IMG/VR virus record: IMGVR_UViG_3300043570_002257
Location: 1 to 64,000 of that record
Source of the DNA: a virus
Strand: one strand, 5' to 3'
Length of the DNA stretch: 64,000 nucleotides
Shown: positions 55,922 to 63,855 of the stretch, in pieces
Layout: every line of letters starts with the position of its first letter
Position numbering within the stretch: the first letter of the stretch is position 1
Notes under the pieces: generated by a model
Told to the model about the DNA's origin: nothing
The model's input: the letters and a program-made list of their open reading frames with translations, nothing else
Database searches by the model: none
Position numbers and translations under genes: made by a program

Positions 55922-56737
55922 ATGAAAAGAACAATAAATGGAATGAATGCTTATTCCAAAATCATTGGAGCAGCTTTGCCTGCTAAAACTGACACTTACA
56001 CACCCATTGCTCACAGTAATGTGATCCATAGGGTGCGTTCTGAAATCACAAATGCTGGTTTCATTATTACAGGTGAAGAGTATCGTTGTTCTAACGATGC
56101 TCAGGTAGCCATAGGAACCTTCAGAATGAATTATAAAGCTGATCCAGACATTGAGTTGTCTGCCAACTTTTTAAACTCTTACAACAAGCAATACGCCTTT
56201 CGTTTTAACCTTGGTGGTTTAGTGAAAGTATGTAACAATGGTATGATACTAAACAACAATAAGTTTGGTGCGTACAAACGCGTGCATAAAGGTGCAGCTG
56301 ACCTGTTAGCTGAAGGTAAAATTGCAGACTTTATCAAAGATTCTGAAGTATACTGGGAAAACCTAGTAGAACATAAGGATAAAATGAAGGATGTACTATT
56401 GACAAGCACAACTCAACATGATTTATTAGGTGAATTGTTTTTTAAACGAGATATTTTAAATACCTTGCAGCTTAATCAAATACGTTCTGAGATGAAAAAA
56501 CCAAGTTTTGATTATAAGGTTGACAATGATTCTGCTTGGGCACTGTATAATCACATTACATTGTCTCTAAAAGATTCACATCCAGCAACATGGATGGACG
56601 ATCAAACTATAGTACATGAGGTTTTTGCCAACATGTTAGGATTAGAAACTGAAGATGCATTGACTGCAGTTTGGAGTACTTTGCAAACAGTACAAGACGC
56701 ACTGGTTGAAGAATTAGTAGAAATACCTATTTTTTAA
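55922..56737 (+). CDS. DUF932-like protein
   Basis: 271 aa from MKRTINGMNAYSKI, one base after the polymerase stop. The order TYTPIAHSNVIHRVRSEITNAGFII, then FLNSYNKQYAFRF, then GGLVKVCNNGMILNNN matches the DUF932/YfjQ-type proteins of phages and plasmids, whose function is unknown. It ends with an acidic helix. Terminator follows. Confidence 0.7.
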   Translation: MKRTINGMNAYSKIIGAALPAKTDTYTPIAHSNVIHRVRSEITNAGFIITGEEYRCSNDAQVAIGTFRMNYKADPDIELSANFLNSYNKQYAFRFNLGGLVKVCNNGMILNNNKFGAYKRVHKGAADLLAEGKIADFIKDSEVYWENLVEHKDKMKDVLLTSTTQHDLLGELFFKRDILNTLQLNQIRSEMKKPSFDYKVDNDSAWALYNHITLSLKDSHPATWMDDQTIVHEVFANMLGLETEDALTAVWSTLQTVQDALVEELVEIPIF

Positions 56738-56751
56738 AAGTTACAGCAATA

Positions 56752-56776
56752 GCAGGGGCCTAAAAACCCCTGTTTT
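56752..56776 (+). terminator. intrinsic terminator after the DUF932-like gene
   Basis: CAGGGG pairs with CCCCTG around CCTAAAAA, followed by TTTTATTG. It ends the polymerase unit. Confidence 0.85.
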
Positions 56777-56808
56777 ATTGTTCACAATAAACTATAAACC
56801 ATAAACAC

Positions 56809-56973
56809 ATGATTGACATTATTAAAGAAGCCTATTTAAAAGTCAAAGACAAAGAAACTGGCGTAAACAAAGTATTACTTCTGAGAAGATATTTAAAAAT
56901 TAAATATCACCTTCAGATTTCAAGAACAAGCTTAATTAGTAGACTTAAAACCTGGAAAAAAGAAAGAATATGA
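56809..56973 (+). CDS. 54-aa basic protein
   Basis: ATG at 56809, stop TGA overlapping the next ATG (ATGA). Product MIDIIKEAYLKVKDKETGVN..., with ISRTSLISRLKTWKKER at the end, looking like a small helix-turn-helix. Possibly a DNA-binding regulator. Confidence 0.55.
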   Translation: MIDIIKEAYLKVKDKETGVNKVLLLRRYLKIKYHLQISRTSLISRLKTWKKERI

Positions 56974-57647
56974 CAAGATTAATTGGCATCTCTGGCAAAA
57001 TAGGATCTGGTAAAGACACTTTTGCAGAAATTATTAGGTTGCTTGTTACAGCACCCTTTATGACAAATGAAACCATTGAACATTATTTGAAAAACCCTAA
57101 TCCTTACATCACAAAAACAGAATGGGCTGTCAAAAAGTTTGCTGGTAAACTTAAAGAAGTAGCTTCTTTGCTTACAGGTATCCCTGTATACAAATTTGAA
57201 GACCAAGACTTCAAGAAAACTAATTTACCAGAAGAATGGAACAACTGGTATCCTAACCAGGATCGCTCTGAACCTATGACAGTAAGAGAACTATTGCAAA
57301 AGCTTGGTACTGAGGCCATGAGAAATGGTCTTCATACAAATGCTTGGGTAAACGCCACATTTGCAAACTTTAAATCTTCATCAAGATGGTTAGTTACAGA
57401 TGTACGTTTTCCAAATGAGGCTACTGCCATCATAGAAAAAGGTGGTATTTTAATACGCCTTGAAAGAAATTCTGACACAGGAGATCATCCTTCTGAAACA
57501 GCACTTGACAATTATGACTTTAACATTGTCATTAAAAACACAGGAACATTATCTGAACTTATTGATAGTGCCAGGTTACTCTGTGGTGAATTAAATTTAT
57601 TAAATAACAATGAGGATTATCCTCCTCACTTTGAAGGTTTTTTTTAA
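56970..57647 (+). CDS. deoxynucleoside monophosphate kinase
   Basis: 225 aa. The P-loop GISGKIGSGKDTFAEII (residues 6-22) is followed by MTVRELLQKLGTEAMRNGLHTNAWV (near 108-132), WLVTDVRFPNEATAI (near 145) and GGILIRLERN, the order of T4 gp1-type dNMP kinases. It phosphorylates dNMPs to dNDPs and complements the dUTPase and ribonucleotide reductase. Confidence 0.8.
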   Translation: MTRLIGISGKIGSGKDTFAEIIRLLVTAPFMTNETIEHYLKNPNPYITKTEWAVKKFAGKLKEVASLLTGIPVYKFEDQDFKKTNLPEEWNNWYPNQDRSEPMTVRELLQKLGTEAMRNGLHTNAWVNATFANFKSSSRWLVTDVRFPNEATAIIEKGGILIRLERNSDTGDHPSETALDNYDFNIVIKNTGTLSELIDSARLLCGELNLLNNNEDYPPHFEGFF

Positions 57648-57659
57648 AAATATAAAATT

Positions 57660-57989
57660 ATGATAAATGAAGATAAATTGTTCCTTGTTTTAGATGAAAC
57701 AGGACACAATGTAGAATACACAATTGAAATGCCTTCTGAGGAAGATGCTTACTTTATGAGAAGGTCTAGATCAGAATGTTGGTCTGAATCTGCAAGAGGC
57801 GAACTTATCCTTACAGTTTTAGACTCTGGAGAAGGTTATAGAATCAAGTGGGAAACAAAGCCAAATAAGACCCTAGATTACGCTCAAACTGTTGAGTTGA
57901 CCATTATGCTCAATTTCTTAAATAACATGTCCAGAATGCCTAATAGGTACTCTGTTGTGAATGCTGAGTTGATTGTTGATATTGTATAA
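57660..57989 (+). CDS. unknown protein, last gene of the plus-strand block
   Basis: 109 aa, starting MINEDKLFLVLDETGHNVEYT. Beta-rich, with MRRSRSECWSESARGELILTVLDSG and a helix (YAQTVELTIMLNFLNNMSRMP). Unknown. A terminator follows after 8 nt. Confidence 0.55.
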   Translation: MINEDKLFLVLDETGHNVEYTIEMPSEEDAYFMRRSRSECWSESARGELILTVLDSGEGYRIKWETKPNKTLDYAQTVELTIMLNFLNNMSRMPNRYSVVNAELIVDIV

Positions 57990-57997
57990 ATGAAAAT

Positions 57998-58013
57998 CCC
58001 CCTGAAAAGGGGG
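57998..58013. terminator. hairpin CCCCCT-GAAA-AGGGGG
   Basis: A 6-bp G/C stem with a GAAA tetraloop, followed by ACTTTCT. It separates the long plus-strand block from the convergent lysis cassette. Confidence 0.75.
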
Positions 58014-58069
58014 ACTTTCTAACAGAAGAAGAAACCAACTAAACTATGAAGTATAGCTTTTTTTATATT

Positions 58070-58723
58070 TTATGATAAGCTTTTCAGCATCTCAATCATT
58101 TTAGGGTGTGGATAAATGTCTACTTTATCCTTTCTCACAGAATTGTGAGTATAAACTCCTGGTTCACCAGCCAAAGCTCTTTTACTAATGTCCCAAATGT
58201 CTTCATTATAAGATAAGGGAATTTTGTAAGTTTCTTTCCATAAAAGTAATAATTCTTTTACACTGGCAATCTGAGCATCTGTGTAGTTGTGGTAGTATTT
58301 GAATCCTTTGTAAGGTTTTTCAAGTGTACAAACTTCACTAGCAGGTACTTCTCTATTGACATAGTTAAAGTATTTACCATCTTTTAAAGTCAACTGACCC
58401 CAGTTACAGATTTCAATACCAATTGATATCTTATCTATGCTCTGATACTTAACGCCAGCTTTTGTAAATGTGTCTTGTTTTAATCCTAGGTGATAAGCCC
58501 AGTATTTAGACCTAAAACCTTGAACAATTTCACCATCCCTAGCTCCTATTCCTTTACCAGAAATAGAAACACATGTTCCAATCTTTTCTGAATTAGCTGC
58601 CCATCCTGCAAACACTTGTTCAGCATTTGCGTTACCTGCAGTGTGATGCAAATAGATTTGTTTTTTTGGGTGTTCTTCTTGAAAGTATTGACTTGTTGGA
58701 AATGCAACTTGTTTTATATTCAT
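58070..58723 (-). CDS. N-acetylmuramoyl-L-alanine amidase (endolysin)
   Basis: 217 aa, amidase_2 (PGRP-like). Zinc ligands and neighbours: IYLHHTAGNA (first His near 26), YWAYHLGLK (near 77, second His region), SIGIEICNWG (near 96), and DIYPHPKM near 206 with the last His and a Lys close by (RKDKVDIYPHP). No signal peptide, so export needs a holin or other route. It cleaves the amide bond between glycan and peptide. It is the last gene of the lysis cassette. Confidence 0.9.
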   Translation of the reverse strand: MNIKQVAFPTSQYFQEEHPKKQIYLHHTAGNANAEQVFAGWAANSEKIGTCVSISGKGIGARDGEIVQGFRSKYWAYHLGLKQDTFTKAGVKYQSIDKISIGIEICNWGQLTLKDGKYFNYVNREVPASEVCTLEKPYKGFKYYHNYTDAQIASVKELLLLWKETYKIPLSYNEDIWDISKRALAGEPGVYTHNSVRKDKVDIYPHPKMIEMLKSLS

Positions 58724-58749
58724 GACATTTAAATTTTAGCAAGACTAGA

Positions 58750-59028
58750 CTAGTCTAAGTCATATTCTCTATTTATATTTATTAATTGTTCTGCATACTT
58801 ATCTCTCTGTACAATCAGATACTCACATCTTTCTATTAATCTTACTCTTTCTTCCTCTGTAAGTTTAAGAATAAGAGCTTCTTTTTGGTCTATCATTTTT
58901 TTATACTCTTCTAAATTCTGAGTATAAGTACTGTTTTGATACCACAAAATTGCAACCAAAAGAATAATTGTAAAAGATTGTTCTTTTAATTTACCAAAAA
59001 ATGTATCAGACATAGATTTGTTTTCCAT
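58750..59028 (-). CDS. membrane-anchored coiled-coil protein (spanin-like)
   Basis: 92 aa. One transmembrane helix at about 16-32 (FTIILLVAILWYQNS), then a charged coiled coil (EYKKMIDQKEALILKLTEEERVRLIERCEYL). The topology N-in with a periplasmic coil is the inner spanin type. It overlaps the holin candidate by 1 nt. Confidence 0.6.
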   Translation of the reverse strand: MENKSMSDTFFGKLKEQSFTIILLVAILWYQNSTYTQNLEEYKKMIDQKEALILKLTEEERVRLIERCEYLIVQRDKYAEQLININREYDLD

Positions 59029-59285
59029 TAGATTTGATCCTCAGATGATTTGTCTTTATTAAATGTAAACTTATCTAAACTTGTAAGACCTAAACAGCCA
59101 AACGCTAACAAAGCTACACTCTCTACTAATATAGATGAAGGTGCAACATCAACAGAAGAAAAGCTATTATGATACATTGTAACACAAAGTGTAATAGAAC
59201 ACATAATTCCTACAACACGCTTAGAACTAACTGAACCTCTTTCGTCAGTTAGCATACACTTAAGATAACCTAGTAATTTTTTCAT
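59028..59285 (-). CDS. holin candidate
   Basis: 85 aa. Two hydrophobic helices (about 27-43 and 53-70) with the order MLTDERGSVSSKRVVG ... ESVALLAFGCLGLTSLDKF, seen in holins of Bacteroidota phages. Size and the place between spanin-like genes and amidase agree. It overlaps both neighbours by 1-4 nt. Confidence 0.7.
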   Translation of the reverse strand: MKKLLGYLKCMLTDERGSVSSKRVVGIMCSITLCVTMYHNSFSSVDVAPSSILVESVALLAFGCLGLTSLDKFTFNKDKSSEDQI

Positions 59286-59881
59286 TTTAGTTTGATTTTC
59301 CAGTATGAAGAAATGCCAATATAAGGTTGCAGATTTTGTGATATGCCAGTTTGCACACCAAAAATCTGATCCTTTTTGTTTTTGTATAATAAACCTACTT
59401 GAAGATTAGCTAACTCAAGACTTTTGTTTATAGAAATTCCACCTCCTATATACAACTGCCTGCGTTGTTCTTGTTTTACATAACCTGTAACTGTAGGTAT
59501 TTTGTAATTACGCAAATATGATCTTGACTTTAATAGATTGTATTGCACTGTATCAGTTACAATAACATAACCAAGATTGTCCAATTGTAATGAATCACGA
59601 TAGATATTTCTAGCTCCATAATTATTTGCAAGTTTTAAGTATTGTGATTTAAGTTTGTTATAACTACTATCTGGTACAAAAACTGTATCTCCTGGTAAAG
59701 AAATTGTATCTTTTATAAATAAAGGAACTTTCTTAACCTCTTTTTTGATAACCTTATTCCAAACAGTATCATATACAACATTATCTTTACCTGGAACAAA
59801 TACTTTTTTTGTACATGATCTTTGTAAAAAAATGATTGCTACTAATACAGCAATTACAATTAAATATATACGTTGGTTCAT
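59282..59881 (-). CDS. inner-membrane anchored protein with beta-rich C-terminus
   Basis: 199 aa. Transmembrane helix at 5-22, then a coil-like middle (YNKLKSQYLKLANNYGA) and a C-terminal run of alternating hydrophobic strands (LYIGGGISINKSLELANLQVGLLYKN, FGVQTGISQNLQPYIGISS) like an outer-membrane beta hairpin. A Cys at 23 (LQRSC) is not a proper lipobox. It could link the two membranes like a single-chain spanin; inferred. Confidence 0.55.
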   Translation of the reverse strand: MNQRIYLIVIAVLVAIIFLQRSCTKKVFVPGKDNVVYDTVWNKVIKKEVKKVPLFIKDTISLPGDTVFVPDSSYNKLKSQYLKLANNYGARNIYRDSLQLDNLGYVIVTDTVQYNLLKSRSYLRNYKIPTVTGYVKQEQRRQLYIGGGISINKSLELANLQVGLLYKNKKDQIFGVQTGISQNLQPYIGISSYWKIKLK

Positions 59882-59897
59882 TTGGTTTGTTTTTAAA

Positions 59898-60224
59898 TTA
59901 GCGTTTCTTTTTAAGAGTTAAATCATATCTCTCATCCTTGACAATTGCAGGACTTTTTTCTTGATTATTTGAAGGCATTGTTGGTTCTGATGAACGTTGT
60001 GGAACAAGCACATATGTCTTTAACAACTTGACGTCATCTTCAAGCTGCTCAATTTTAACTCTATCAGCACTTTGTTGCACAAGAAGCAACTTGACATCTG
60101 ATCTCATTTCTGTTATGTCTCTCCATAACAACATACCCACAAGACCAATTAGAACAGGACTAGCCCATTCTTTAAGAATGCTAATAACCTCTGCTCTAGG
60201 GTATTCTGTTTTATTTGTACTCAT
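59898..60224 (-). CDS. small membrane protein with coiled coil (XhlA-like)
   Basis: 108 aa, first gene of the lysis cassette. A hydrophobic helix at about 20-36 (ASPVLIGLVGMLLW) followed by a heptad coil (ITEMRSDVKLLLVQQSADRVKIEQLEDDVKLLK) and a basic, polar tail. The pattern resembles XhlA-type hemolysin/holin partners. Function in lysis inferred from neighbours. Confidence 0.55.
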   Translation of the reverse strand: MSTNKTEYPRAEVISILKEWASPVLIGLVGMLLWRDITEMRSDVKLLLVQQSADRVKIEQLEDDVKLLKTYVLVPQRSSEPTMPSNNQEKSPAIVKDERYDLTLKKKR

Positions 60225-60565
60225 TTTTTGTAAGAATATAATTTTCTATAAGATAATTTATACCCCTACCTCTCTCTTATATAATATACAGAATAATTTA
60301 CAAATCACAAAAGAATCTCAAATTAATATGTCAATTTTCAAATATTTTTACCATCTTTGTAGCTTATGAAAAATCAAAATAACATTAAAACTTAACACTC
60401 TTATTTTTGGTAAAGAAGGGTGATTTTTGTATCTTATCTAAGTGAAGTCAAAATATGATTTCATTAGACACAACCTGGGAAGTAATAACTTTGCCAGGTT
60501 TTTTTGCCAATATCAATTGGTATTCAGTAAACTAACATAATAATTAACAATAAATACAAACATCT
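60225..60565. other. divergent non-coding region before the nrd genes
   Basis: 341 nt, extremely AT-rich on the left. It includes a plus-strand -7-like TATTTTTG at 60402-60409 without a TTG at -33, a terminator at 60472-60505 and a possible 26-codon frame at 60455-60535 (MISLDTTWEVITLPGFF...) running across that terminator. A short RNA from about 60415 to 60505 ending at the terminator is a possible reading. No convincing longer gene. Confidence 0.4.
60472..60505 (+). terminator. intrinsic terminator or attenuator upstream of nrdB
   Basis: AACCTGG pairs with CCAGGTT (7 bp), the interior adds AAGT-AATA-ACTT, and TTTTTTT follows. It lies 60 nt before the nrdB start with no gene of clear identity upstream on the same strand, so attenuation of the nrd genes is possible. 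Confidence 0.75.
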
Positions 60566-61540
60566 ATGGGTATCTTTGACAAAAGAGTGGCTTTTAAGCC
60601 TTATGAGTATCCTGAAATTATCAAATTCAGGGATGCCATAAAACACAGTCGTTGGGATGTGGAAGAGTTCAATTTTGACTCTGATGCATTTGACTTTAAA
60701 CACAAACTAAGTCCTCATGAAAAGGAGGCAATCAAAAGAACACTTTTGGCAATTTCACAGATAGAAGTATCTGTTAAAACATTCTGGGCAAAACTTGGTG
60801 AGCATATTCCAAAACCAGAATTTAACTCAGTAGGAATCACGTTTGCAGAAAATGAAGTTGTACACTCTGAAGCATATAGCAAGTTGCTAGAAGTTTTAGG
60901 ATTAAACAATGAATTTGATATGCTATTGCAAAATCCAGTTATTGGAGGACGCGTTGATTACTTGACAAAATATCTCAAGAACAGTGGAGAAAATGCTAAG
61001 CAGGTATATACTTTAAACCTTGCTTTATTCTCTATGTTTATTGAGAACGTATCACTGTTTAGTCAGTTTGCAATTGTAAAATCTTTTATTGAAAAAAAGA
61101 ACATGTTGAAAGAAGTAGACACTGTTATTGAAGCTACAATGAAAGAAGAAATTATACACGCACAACTTGGCATGCATGTTATCAATCTTATTAAAAAAGA
61201 ATATCCAGAATGGTTTGGAGAAGATTTTTATGACAAAATCTACAGGGCTTGTAAAAAAGCATTTGAAGCAGAAGTAAAAATCATTGACTGGATATTTGAA
61301 GAAGGTGAGATTGACAGCATTTCTAAAGAAGCTGTTATTGAATTTATTAAATCAAGATTTAATGATTCATTAATTGCTATTGGTGGTAAAGAACTTTTTG
61401 AAGTTAATCAAGAAAAACTTGCAGAACTTTATTGGATGGTTGAGGCTATCTATGGTTATGTAAGAAATGACTTTTTTAATACACAAGGAACTAACTACAC
61501 TAAATTTCAAAAATCTATAACAAGTAAAGACTTATTTTAA
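60566..61540 (+). CDS. nrdB: ribonucleotide reductase, small subunit (class I)
   Basis: 324 aa. Di-metal ligands follow the R2 order: E in AISQIEVSVK (near 68), ENEVVHSEAY (near 101-109, E-x2-H, with the Tyr at the radical position), E in LFSMFIENVS (near 160), and MKEEIIHAQLG (near 195, E-x2-H). The enzyme supplies the radical for nucleotide reduction. It ends 1 nt before nrdA. The retained Tyr suggests a Tyr-radical type. Confidence 0.9.
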   Translation: MGIFDKRVAFKPYEYPEIIKFRDAIKHSRWDVEEFNFDSDAFDFKHKLSPHEKEAIKRTLLAISQIEVSVKTFWAKLGEHIPKPEFNSVGITFAENEVVHSEAYSKLLEVLGLNNEFDMLLQNPVIGGRVDYLTKYLKNSGENAKQVYTLNLALFSMFIENVSLFSQFAIVKSFIEKKNMLKEVDTVIEATMKEEIIHAQLGMHVINLIKKEYPEWFGEDFYDKIYRACKKAFEAEVKIIDWIFEEGEIDSISKEAVIEFIKSRFNDSLIAIGGKELFEVNQEKLAELYWMVEAIYGYVRNDFFNTQGTNYTKFQKSITSKDLF

Positions 61541-61541
61541 A

Positions 61542-63194
61542 ATGACAAAAATGGACTGGTACACACCCCTCAGTGAAGAATTCATGGGAAGAGGGTATTT
61601 TCACAACAATGAATCTATTGAAGATAGAATTAACTCTATTGCTAACTTAGTTGGTAATACATTTAAAGACGAAGAAGTAAAAGACAAAGTAAAAGATTAC
61701 ATTGAAAAAGGTTACTACGTTCTTCCATCACCTGTATGGAGCAATGTAGGTACTGGTCGTGGTTCTGGTATCTCTTGTTTTAACACACATGTTAGTGACA
61801 GTATTGAGTCTATTGTAAGGGCTAATGCTGAAGTTGGTATGCTGTGTAAAATAGGAGGAGGAACATCTGGTTACTTTGGTGAATTACGTCCAGCAGGTAG
61901 TGCTGTCTCAACAGGTGGTGAAACCTATGGAGCTGTGCACTTTATGCAAATGTTTGACACAACAAAGAATGTAATTTCTCAAGGCAATGTTAGACGTGGT
62001 GAATTTGCTGCGTACTTAGACATTGACCATGGTGATATTAAAGATTTCTTGAGAGTAAATGGTGAGGGCCACAACCTTCAACGTTTTCCTTTTGGTGTTT
62101 GTGTTTCTGACAAATGGCTTGAAGAGATGAAAGCTGGCGATATGGAAAAGCGTGAACTTTGGGCCATGGTGATTGACAGCAGAAACAGAACAGGTTTTCC
62201 TTACATCTTTTACACTGATAATGTAAACAATGGAACTGTTGATGTTTATAAAGATAGCAAGTCTGTTATAAATTCTTCTAACATGTGTACAGAGATATTA
62301 CTTCCTTCTACAGAGGAAGAATCCTTTGTATGTGACTTAGTAGGTATGAACCTTGTAAAGTTTGATGAGTGGAAGGATACAGACGCTGTACGCATTGCTG
62401 TTTATATTGCAGATGCTGTTCTTACAGAGTTTATAAACAAGTACAGAGACATGCCTTTTATTAGTAGAGCTATACGCTTTGCAGAAAGACATAGAGCTAT
62501 TGGCATTGGTGCATCTGGTTATCATTCTTACTTACAAAGTAAGATGATTCCTTTTGAGTCTATGCAATCTAAACTTGTAAATACACTCATGTTTAAAACA
62601 ATTCAAGAGCAAGCATGGGCAGCAAGCCGTGACATGGCGTCACGCTATGGTAAACCTGCAGTTCTTGCTTCTGACAAATATGATAGACGTCATACTACTC
62701 TTACTGCAATAGCTCCAAACACATCTTCTTCTTTTATTATGGGACAGCAGTCTCAAAGTATAGAACCTTACACTAGTAACTACTATATTAAAAAGACTGC
62801 AAAGGTTAAGCATTCTGTAAAGAACCCTTATCTTAAAACTCTTTTAGAAGAAAAAAACCAGGATACTTTTGAAGTTTGGCAATCAATACTTCAGAATGCA
62901 GGTAGTGTTCAACACTTATCTTTCTTGTCAGAAGATGAGAAACTTGTTTTCAGAACCTTTATGGAAATTTCCCAGATGGAGATTATTATTCAAGCGTCTA
63001 CACGTCAGAAGTATGTTGACCAAGGACAGTCTTTGAATCTTATGGTTCATCCTCAAACGCCAACAAAAGATATTAATACTTTGTTATTGAAAGCCCATGA
63101 ACTTGGCATCAAAACATTGTACTATCAATTGGGGCAAAACGCTGCTCAAGAATTTGCTAGAGATATTCTTTCTTGTGAATCTTGTGCAGGATAA
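61542..63194 (+). CDS. nrdA: ribonucleotide reductase, large subunit (class I)
   Basis: 550 aa, short because the N-terminal ATP-cone is missing, so dATP feedback is probably lost or different. Active-site residues: RGSGISCFNTHV (first Cys, near 77), NMCTEILLPS (N, thiyl Cys and Glu, near 246-249), FVCDLVGMNL (second redox Cys, near 262), and the C-terminal shuttle pair CESC (546-549). Makes dNDPs from NDPs; works with nrdB. Confidence 0.9.
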   Translation: MTKMDWYTPLSEEFMGRGYFHNNESIEDRINSIANLVGNTFKDEEVKDKVKDYIEKGYYVLPSPVWSNVGTGRGSGISCFNTHVSDSIESIVRANAEVGMLCKIGGGTSGYFGELRPAGSAVSTGGETYGAVHFMQMFDTTKNVISQGNVRRGEFAAYLDIDHGDIKDFLRVNGEGHNLQRFPFGVCVSDKWLEEMKAGDMEKRELWAMVIDSRNRTGFPYIFYTDNVNNGTVDVYKDSKSVINSSNMCTEILLPSTEEESFVCDLVGMNLVKFDEWKDTDAVRIAVYIADAVLTEFINKYRDMPFISRAIRFAERHRAIGIGASGYHSYLQSKMIPFESMQSKLVNTLMFKTIQEQAWAASRDMASRYGKPAVLASDKYDRRHTTLTAIAPNTSSSFIMGQQSQSIEPYTSNYYIKKTAKVKHSVKNPYLKTLLEEKNQDTFEVWQSILQNAGSVQHLSFLSEDEKLVFRTFMEISQMEIIIQASTRQKYVDQGQSLNLMVHPQTPTKDINTLLLKAHELGIKTLYYQLGQNAAQEFARDILSCESCAG

Positions 63195-63221
63195 TTAACT
63201 TTGTAACGTAAAACCAACAAC

Positions 63222-63845
63222 ATGAAAGATCTATATGATTACTTAGTGAAGAACAAGGTAAGTCCTAATGGATTGTTTGTATTACATTGCACCTTTAACA
63301 ATTACATGTATCCATCCTATGTAAATTTCAAGACGGAACAATACCGTCTTGAAACTACAGGACATCTTGTAAAAGAAAGTACAGGTGTAAATGATATTTA
63401 CAAAATAACCCTAACAGGAGAACACCTTTTAAAAGAGTGTGAACACATTCTAAACAAAGCAAAACGTGCTAAGAAAAATCCAATTGCTCTTGCTGAATGG
63501 GATGATAAGATTGCAGAATACAATCTATTATTTCCAGCAGGTAAGAAGTCTGGTACAAGTTTAGCATTCCGTACAAATCCTAAAGAACTTGTTGCTGCAT
63601 TTGTGTGGTTTTTTAAAGAATATCCTGAGTATACTTGGGAAGATGTCTTTACTGCAACTACCAGATATGTGGAACCATTTGAAGAATCTTCAGATTACAC
63701 ATACATGCAAACATCAAGATACTTTATTAAAAAAGATGACAAGAGTAAAAATACAATTTCAACACTTGCAGGAATATGTTATAACATATCTCAAGGAAAT
63801 GATGAAGATGTAAAAGAATCTGGTTATCATTATTTTGGCCCTTAA
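63222..63845 (+). CDS. unknown protein after nrdA
   Basis: 207 aa, starting MKDLYDYLVKNKVSPNGLFVLHC. Residues 1-80 look like a winged-helix-type fold (VSPNGLFVLHCTFN, then LETTGHLVKES and YKITLTGEHLL), and the second half is a helical part with Trp/Tyr (FVWFFKEYPEYTWEDV, YTYMQTSRYFIKKDD). The N-terminal part could bind DNA. No functional family recognised. Confidence 0.55.
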   Translation: MKDLYDYLVKNKVSPNGLFVLHCTFNNYMYPSYVNFKTEQYRLETTGHLVKESTGVNDIYKITLTGEHLLKECEHILNKAKRAKKNPIALAEWDDKIAEYNLLFPAGKKSGTSLAFRTNPKELVAAFVWFFKEYPEYTWEDVFTATTRYVEPFEESSDYTYMQTSRYFIKKDDKSKNTISTLAGICYNISQGNDEDVKESGYHYFGP

Positions 63846-63855
63846 ACTTAACACA

